The notes beneath the pieces were generated by a model. It was not told the DNA's origin and did not search any database. It saw only the letters and a program-made list of their open reading frames with translations. Made by a program: the position numbers and the translations under genes. A stretch of 64,000 bases of DNA from Epiperipatus broadwayi (Eukaryota > Onychophora > Udeonychophora > Euonychophora > Peripatidae), in assembly GCA_028023455.1 (NCBI GenBank), contig JAQFVV010006453.1, forward strand, positions 974,001 to 1,038,000, written 5' to 3'. Below are positions 57,431 through 64,000 of this stretch, piece by piece (within the stretch, counting starts at the first letter, position 1; every line of letters begins with the position of its first letter).

Positions 57431-59310
57431 TGTGTAAGTATATTGTTACATTTATATACAAGTGTAAATAACTCTTAAAGTATAAAGTGAAAACAGTAAT
57501 ATATGGAATATTATTGTTATAATTATCAATTAAAACAATCATTACATGTTTGGTAATTAATTAATAATATTGTGTATTAGTTTGTTTGAAAGTTTGTAAA
57601 AATGAAAATTCTTTAATCTGTCTTCAAACAGTTTATTTTATCTTATTGAATGAAGCTTTTTAAAAATTCTAGGTGGATTTAATTTTGATCTGTTTTAATC
57701 ATTGCTTTTATTTACATTTTATTTAAAGATCTTAGATCAGATAGTAAAGGAATTCCATTTACTGCCTAATTGTAGTGTTGCCTTGACAACATATTATTGA
57801 TTTTCTATTGGCTTATTTAAGCATAAAAACTGTAATGTGATTTATATATGAACCCAATTAAACATTGCTCCTTATGGTTTAATATATATGTATTGCAACC
57901 CTTAGTTTCTTTTGTAAAGAAACTAATGTTTGGGAAGTAAATAGTAGGATTAATTTCTTAATTATATCCGAATAATAAAATTTTTTTTTGAAAGTTAAAG
58001 GCTTTATTTAGAGAGACCAATAACCATGTGGCTTAAATTTAACATATAGAGAAAGGTCTGTTTGTATTTTATTTAAAATTATAGCATATCATTATGTAGA
58101 GGGATGAGAAGTTGCCTATTGCGTGCACTCTAATATCTAAAAAAATGTTGATTTAGATATCTAAACAGAAACGACTTTGTGAATTGTAATATTTATGAAT
58201 AAAATGTTAGTACAAATTGAAATTGAACTTGTTATAGATAGCATTAGTTTGACAGTTCCTTTCATGAGAATAGGTTTAAATTTTAGGAAATCAGGAAAGA
58301 TATTTTGTACTAATATGAATAAAAGAGATTTTGTACTAATATGAATATGAACAGGCAGGTCACTATTTAGTATTGTATGTGTGTGCGTATGTGTGTGTAT
58401 GATACATATATAGATTTTTTTCTTCATGGAAATTTACACATTGTACTTTAGATTATTTGATAGTATAATGTAAAATGAATTTATTTTGTATAGGTTTTAC
58501 AGGAATTGGTTATTGTTTTCAGTTCTAAATTTGATTTAAGTTTTAAAGAAGAAATTTATTTATATACTATCAGTTTTATAAAATACCTGCGATTATATAT
58601 TTTTTTATATTTCTCATAAATCAGAGGTGTGCAAAATGTGTTTAGAAAGGAAAAATTAAAACATAATCGGAGCTGAAAGCAATAAACCAAAACCAATATT
58701 TAACAAATGGTGTCAAAATGTTGCATTGAGAGAATGGTCAATTAGAAGAATCAAAGCAACAAAAAAAACTTGTGGGTTGTGGTTCTTTTTTTATAAAAGC
58801 TAGTGAAAGTGAAGTACAAGGGGGGATTTTTCTGGCTAATTCAATATCTGACCATCTTCTCTGATCATTTTCTCTCATAGACAGCAATTGGCTCAACTTA
58901 TTAAGAAGTGTGTATATTATTACTTAAAATGAACGGCTAAAAACAAATAAATAGTGCACTAATCTCTCTCCAAAATCAATTATGGCAAAATTAGTTCTCA
59001 ACAAAAGGTTCTGTACCCAGTACCTCAATCTTTGTATTTGGTTTTCAAAAGTTCATTTAAAAGAAGACACCCCAGAAACAATATTTTATCCATGGCTTAA
59101 TTAATTAAAACTCCAAGGAAGGATTGGATTTTAATATAAAGTTAAATACTCATCATACTTATTAGTAAAAGTTTTTGATTGTGACTTCAGTAAGAATATA
59201 CATGGGAAAAAAGCATCTACAACACTATTTTCTTTGAATTTTTTTTTCTCCTAAAAAAAAAGAAGTTTAAAGAAATAAAGTTATGGTCTAAAATGTAAAA
59301 CCAACCATCT
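57431..59310. other. AT-rich stretch, no gene recognised
   Basis: A (GT)-rich run at 58377-58399 and a short tandem duplication at 58299-58345 (TTTTGTACTAATATGAAT twice). No supportable gene. Confidence 0.5.
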
Positions 59311-59321
59311 GGATTCGAACC
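59311..59321 (-). promoter_or_regulatory. Exact pol III B-box word
   Basis: On the minus strand GGTTCGAATCC fits the B-box consensus exactly, within CCTGGGTTCGAATCCAGAT. No matching A box at tRNA spacing is seen, so it is likely a tRNA or SINE relic. Confidence 0.5.
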
Positions 59322-60019
59322 CAGGAAGAAAAGTATTTAAAAACACGAAAGTAATCTGCAGGACTAATTTTCAACAGTTTTAATTATTGCGATCAATATA
59401 ACTATATCTTGAATGAAAAGAATTTTATGTGTGCCTGTAATCATTAATGTGAGATAGATTTAATGTGTTTTACAAGGCAGTGAACTAAAAAATGGTAATT
59501 GATGTTTATGGACAATACATATGTGTTTTTTGTCAAATTGGCCTTGACGACACACAAAAAAAATTCAGACTGAGCTCCGAAGGAACCCAAACCAAAAAGA
59601 CAATGCATAATGTTTTATTGTTTATTTATTTTGCTTTTATTTATATGTTCATTAGTATGTTTAATAGATATTTAACAGTTATAGGAATTTCTTTTTTTTT
59701 TTTAAAGATATGATTTTGAGCTATAAGAAACTATTGAAAAAAAAAAATGTTAATGGGTAATAATGAGAAAGCATAAGTGCTTATATATTTGTCAAAAAAA
59801 TCATTTTATTATTACCAAAATTATATGCCTATTATTAGATGTGTGAAAAATATTTGAATAGTTGTTGCTATGCCTTAATGTGTAAAAGGTTGGATGAATG
59901 TTGCTGGGTGCTTGACTTTGAAATTAATATAGTTCATGGGTTTTGTTTGTGATGGGTCAAAATTTTGTCATTTTGCATCAAGACTATACATAATCACCTT
60001 GTGTGCATGTGTGATGCTA
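59322..60019. other. AT-rich stretch, no gene recognised
   Basis: The open frame 59492-59713 has no recognisable motif. Confidence 0.5.
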
Positions 60020-60560
60020 TAAATGCTGAGCATTACTGGGTAGAGTCATTGTACCACCTCGAATGGATAGAGAGAAGATATCTTATAATTTAGTTGCTAT
60101 GTATGCAGGTATTGGGAGATCGAGGACTTGATCCTAGCTCCAATCATATTTATTATGTAAGTAGGGAATTATTGATACAGTTGTGGTAAAATGTGTAGAG
60201 ACTAATTCCTCACATAATACCTAGTCTCTGGAAGAAGGCAGTTTTCTGGCCAATGCTAACATTTGAAGGTATGAATTGTTTAATTTCCCTTACTGAGTCA
60301 CTAAGGTGTGCATTGTGAAGTGCTGCATAGTGCTATAAAATGTCTGGAGGGTTTTTCATGATAAGATTAAAGTTGCTATGACAGAGTGGAGTTATAATCA
60401 GATGTGGGTGTTGATGTGGGGGATGACAGAGAGTTACTTCAATTTATAAGCTGACCAATCTGTCGTCAGAGTTTATGGAAAGTAATAAAATTAGACATCG
60501 TTAAGCTGTGGCAACATACCAGCCTATCAAAATGCATACCGTCATTAGAGTGGTAACATG
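60020..60560 (+). repeat. Less AT-rich SINE-like or unknown repeat segment
   Basis: ACCTCGAATGGATAGAGAGA and, about 70 bp on, GGACTTGATCCTAGCTCC resemble decayed A and B boxes. The rest (AATACCTAGTCTCTGGAAGA, GTGCTGCATAGTGCTATAAA) is clearly less AT-rich than the flanks. No second copy in this window. Confidence 0.35.
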
Positions 60561-60906
60561 ATGATCAGAATTACAGGGGGGTAGCAGTGAGTATTTAGTA
60601 TGCATGGAAACAAGACTATGGTTTTATTTTTCAACCAATTATTTAGACTGGTTAGAAAGTTTGGATACAACGTTATCTTTACATAGGAAATACAAAATAT
60701 TATTGCTTGTTGGAATAGTTAAATTTATAATTGTTGTAATGAAGGGGGGGGGCAAGAAATTGAGTAGGCTGTTGGGTAAAGTTATAAGATAATTTCATAT
60801 TTATATTTAAATGCGGAATTCTGATTTCGTGCGTAAGCGCATTAACAATAAATTGAAATATGGGTCAAAGCAGTGATTAAGTTTTAAGGAAATTTAAATA
60901 ATCTGA
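60561..60906. other. AT-rich stretch, no gene recognised
   Basis: A G9-10 run at 60745. The open frame 60604-60792 has no recognisable motif. Confidence 0.5.
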
Positions 60907-60973
60907 AAGTATATATGTTTTTTTTTATAAGTATATATGTTTTTTTTTTATAAGTATATATGTTTTTTTTTAT
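60907..60973. repeat. Tandem repeat of about 21-22 bp, three units
   Basis: AAGTATATATG followed by T9-10 and AT is repeated three times. Confidence 0.9.
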
Positions 60974-61341
60974 TAGTATTATTATTTTTATTAGTTAAAA
61001 TGAATTTTATATAAAGGAAAGTAAATTTTTATTTTACTCTTTGAGAGTGTAGTAACACTATATATATATATGTGTGTGTGTGTATTTCTTTCTTGTTTAA
61101 GTATAATAAATATTTGTTATTGTTATAAATTTACATATGTGTCTTGTGTTTATATTTCAAATGTCTAGAACCTATATTCAGCACCTATATCCAGTACCTA
61201 TCTAGAACATATGTCTAGAACCTTACCACCTTATAAAAGGTACATTCTATATATTACCATAACCAATTTTATAAACGTGCTATAAATAAAATGTGTTAAT
61301 ACTAGATCACATTTAAATTTATGAATTGTTTTATGTTGAGT

Positions 61342-61432
61342 GATTTCCATGATTGATTTCCAGGATCGATTTCCACGAGTGATTTCCATGGTTTACTTCC
61401 ATAGTTTACTTCCACGATTGATTTCCATAATT
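61342..61432. repeat. 13-bp minisatellite, seven units
   Basis: Units GATTTCCATGATT, GATTTCCAGGATC, GATTTCCACGAGT, GATTTCCATGGTT, TACTTCCATAGTT, TACTTCCACGATT, GATTTCCATAATT: seven in phase with no indel. The open frame 61340-61525 is made largely of it. Confidence 0.9.
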
Positions 61433-62949
61433 CACCTTTGTAAAATATCAACCAAGAGAGATTTTTTTTTATATATAGGGGGGAACGATCATTTCGTGGG
61501 GATAAAGAATATACCCGATTCGTAAAATGTAATAGATTTAAAAGTACTAGTTAAATTTGGCAAACAGATAATACGAAATAAAATAAAATGAGAAAAAATA
61601 GTCAATTTAGATATGTTAAATTTAGTTATTTGGTTCGTTGCAATGTTATGAATATTAGGAGTAGACATAAAATCCTTTTCTGCTTTTGCTATTTAATATG
61701 ATTCCCACAGGTAAACTCACATTAAAATTTAATTTAGCAAAGTTTTGGGATCATAAACATTGCACTGTAATTATTAATAATTGCACTTCATTAGCAGATC
61801 AAGACCTTGAGAAATTTGAGTACTTCGATTATTAAATCTAAGAGAGCTAGCTTGGAAGTCAAGTAGTGGAGATATTAAGATCGGGAAATACTATTATGAT
61901 AATGATAATGAATCGATAGTTAGTTGGAAGACATATGTGTGTATTTAAGGAAATAAGATTAAAAGTTGTCAGTTAAGAAGATATAAAGGAGAACATAACA
62001 CAGATATCTAGTGTCATGTAATTGTGACTATTAAAGTGATAGATGCTGAGAACGAAAATAATAGTAATGGGGTTAAATGGAAAGGGTTTGTGACATTTCT
62101 TTTATTCTACTTTGAATTAAATAATAATCTTATAGTATATATTATAAACATAAGTTACGAGTTCTCAGCATCGATTACTGATTTATTTCTAGTCATTTAT
62201 ATATTAGAAATATACACAAGATTCTTGTAATTACCACTCGAGATCATATATCTGTATAAAGTTGTGGAAGAAAGTGGCCTATATTATTTAGTTAGCAGTA
62301 ATAACTTATCAAGAGGGTTTACATAATTGTTATTAAGTTTAAATTAAGACCGTAATAAATTGAATTGGATGTATCAACATTATTTTTTTTGAGACAATTT
62401 AATTACTCTCTTCATTATATTCTATAGTAATAAGCATGGATAATGATCTCTGGTGGACATTACGATTTCATAGTTACAATTTGGCACCCAGGTATACATA
62501 ACCTTATATTACTATCATTCAGTAAACACACTAGCATTCCTTGTTCAGTTCCAGAATTATTTTCAATCCACTATCTACTTGCACTAACGTTGAAGTTAAA
62601 ATATATATATAATTTAACATTACAGAACTATGTTATAATATTGACTAATATTAATTTAATCCACTAGTATGTAATGTCAGTATAAATTTTCAAAAGCCTT
62701 AATTTCATATAATTTTTTTTTTAATGAACAGGTGTCTATTTCAGTACCTTCCTAAATATGACTCTATTTTGTAATAGTCAAATTAGTTTGAATTTAGCGC
62801 ATAATTATTATGGCCCTTCCTTTTCAGATTTAGTGGTATGCCATACTCTTCATTTCACTTTCTTCATCTTTTGCAAAGCATTGCTATTTTTTTCACTTTT
62901 TAAAACAAATTTTATAACACTTATTATATTATATAGGGTATATGAGCAC
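61433..62949. other. AT-rich stretch, no gene recognised
   Basis: Open frames at 62024-62230, 62443-62667 and 62758-62952 show no motif. Confidence 0.5.
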
Positions 62950-63250
62950 TGACTCTCACACCACCCACCACTCTCCCCACTATCTCATAACACCGATACA
63001 CTTGAACACAAAATATGTCGAAAAGATAACTAATCACCAATATACATATTTCATGCTAAACCAGTAATCATCAGTTGGTCCAGATTATCATCTCTACACA
63101 TATATGCTATAAGTGCTCAGATATATATTAAGATAGCCAAACCTCATACTTTAACGGACAGGCTTCAATCTACTCCACACTCCAACTCTTCAACCATCCA
63201 TCCAATTGAAAATCTGATGATGGAATGCTCAAAGGCCACCCTGAGGCTGA
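62950..63250 (-). mobile_element. Hammerhead repeat family A, copy A6
   Basis: CACCACCCACCACTCTCC, ATCTCATAACACCGATACAC, then the ribozyme, CTTTAACGGACAGGCTTCAA, CACTCCAACTCTTCAACCAT, CCAATTGAAAATCTGATGAT. It is collinear with the reverse complement of A5. It is bounded by (TATA)-poor unique DNA on both sides, with no clear target duplication seen. Confidence 0.75.
63030..63092 (-). ncRNA. Type I hammerhead ribozyme, core intact (A6)
   Basis: On the minus strand: GATAATCTGGACCAA, CTGATGA (63068-63074), TTACTGGTTTAGCAT (stem II, one mismatch), GAAA (63049-63052), TATGTATA, TTGGTGATTAGTTATC. ACCAA/TTGGT pairs as stem I, and GATAA/TTATC can pair again beyond an internal loop, the place where loop-loop contacts normally help. 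Stem III has about three A-U pairs. Cleavage triplet AUA. With A1 the best-preserved core of family A. Confidence 0.8.
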
Positions 63251-64000
63251 GATTATTGTAACTAATGATTACAATAATAAAAAAGAAATTTTGTTCCATT
63301 ATAAAATTGATTCTAAGAAAAATTCAGTTGATTTTAGTTAGAGCTACTCTAATCAAAAATAATTTTATTTCTCTATTTTTGCCATTTTATGGCTATATTT
63401 TTTTAATTTTTTAGTACAAATATTTTGAAGTTTTTTGTAAATAGTGCTCATAATAAAAAAAATTAAATTTTAATTATAATTATATAAAATAAATACTTTT
63501 GTTATGAATGGTATGAGATTCCACTTATAGTCTTCATTTTAAAAAATTGTATTGCAGCTGTTTCTGGTCAACAAACACCATCTATAAGCATATGATAATC
63601 TTTCAAACAAATGTTTGATAAGGAAAATTAATCAGTTGGTAAAGTGTCAACTAATTTAGAGGATTCTAATGATGTCATTTAATAGCCTTTGAAACAATAA
63701 CTCAATTGGTTAAAGCATTGCTTTAAAATTCAATATGTTCAACTAAGAATGGTTGATTTTTTTCTCCAAATTTTTTATTTTAAAGATTGTTAAATTTCTA
63801 TAGGTGCATATGTTAAATTAATATTATCTAATTTTTTAGTTGTTCTTACTTATTCAAGAATTCTTAGTGGTAGATTGAATTAAATTTATAACTTTTTAGT
63901 TGATTAATTTTATCTTCATTTTTTATTATATTTTCAGAAATTTTGAATTATTTTTTAGAAATATATATTCACTAGAGAAAATTATTTTTAAAAATATTAC
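63251..64000. other. AT-rich stretch, no gene recognised
   Basis: TAACTCAATTGGTTAAAGCA near 63697 resembles an A box, but no B box follows. Nothing else. Confidence 0.5.

Noticed and set aside
56879-57542. Minus-strand open frames of 101-132 codons
   Set aside because: They are antisense to the P3 tail and its coding-like part on the plus strand.

Overview
The window is very AT-rich eukaryotic DNA (by eye roughly three quarters A+T) from what is most likely an invertebrate animal. It has no bacterial gene layout and no long intact coding region. It does carry Penelope-like retroelements (PLEs) with GIY-YIG endonuclease domains, RTE-type LINE fragments, tRNA-derived short retroposons, hammerhead-ribozyme repeats, long foldback repeats and many microsatellites. 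I cannot name the species.

Layout. 1-7 kb: a PLE fragment (P1), a cluster of hammerhead repeats of family A (1925-3255), a 740-bp inverted repeat of family C with a hammerhead-like core, and a second P1 fragment. 7-20.8 kb: mostly featureless AT-rich DNA with one small inverted repeat and a decayed PLE (P2) near 13.1 kb. 20.8-22.9 kb: a better P2 remnant, a tRNA-like SINE head and a palindromic hammerhead element of family B. 22.9-34 kb: mostly featureless, with an RTE 3' end (28.0 kb), foldback repeats (28.9 and 30.8 kb) and microsatellites. 34.1-35.1 kb: a 325-bp sequence present twice without a visible difference, inside a possible terminal-inverted-repeat element. 37.6 kb: a candidate last exon of a host gene. 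38.4-39.5 kb: PLE P3. 40.5 and 51.6 kb: two retroposed tRNA-like elements. 41.2-46.6 kb: RTE fragments, family A copies and SINE-like pieces. 46.7-49.4 kb: two P4 PLE copies head to head, with family B elements inserted in and next to them. 50.2-50.6 kb: a nearly perfect 382-bp palindrome. 56.4-57.4 kb: P3 tails in inverted array. 61.3 kb: a 13-bp minisatellite. 63.0 kb: the last family A copy.

The main theme is self-cleaving RNA. At least two repeat families (A and B) contain recognisable type I hammerhead ribozyme cores with very short stem III. A third (C) is hammerhead-like with a changed core base. Several copies lie in inverted or tandem pairs. Hammerheads are known in PLEs and in small non-autonomous 'retrozymes', so the PLE fragments here are plausible partners, but the link is inferred. 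Apart from one short candidate terminal exon there is no supportable host gene. The window is probably intergenic or a large intron.
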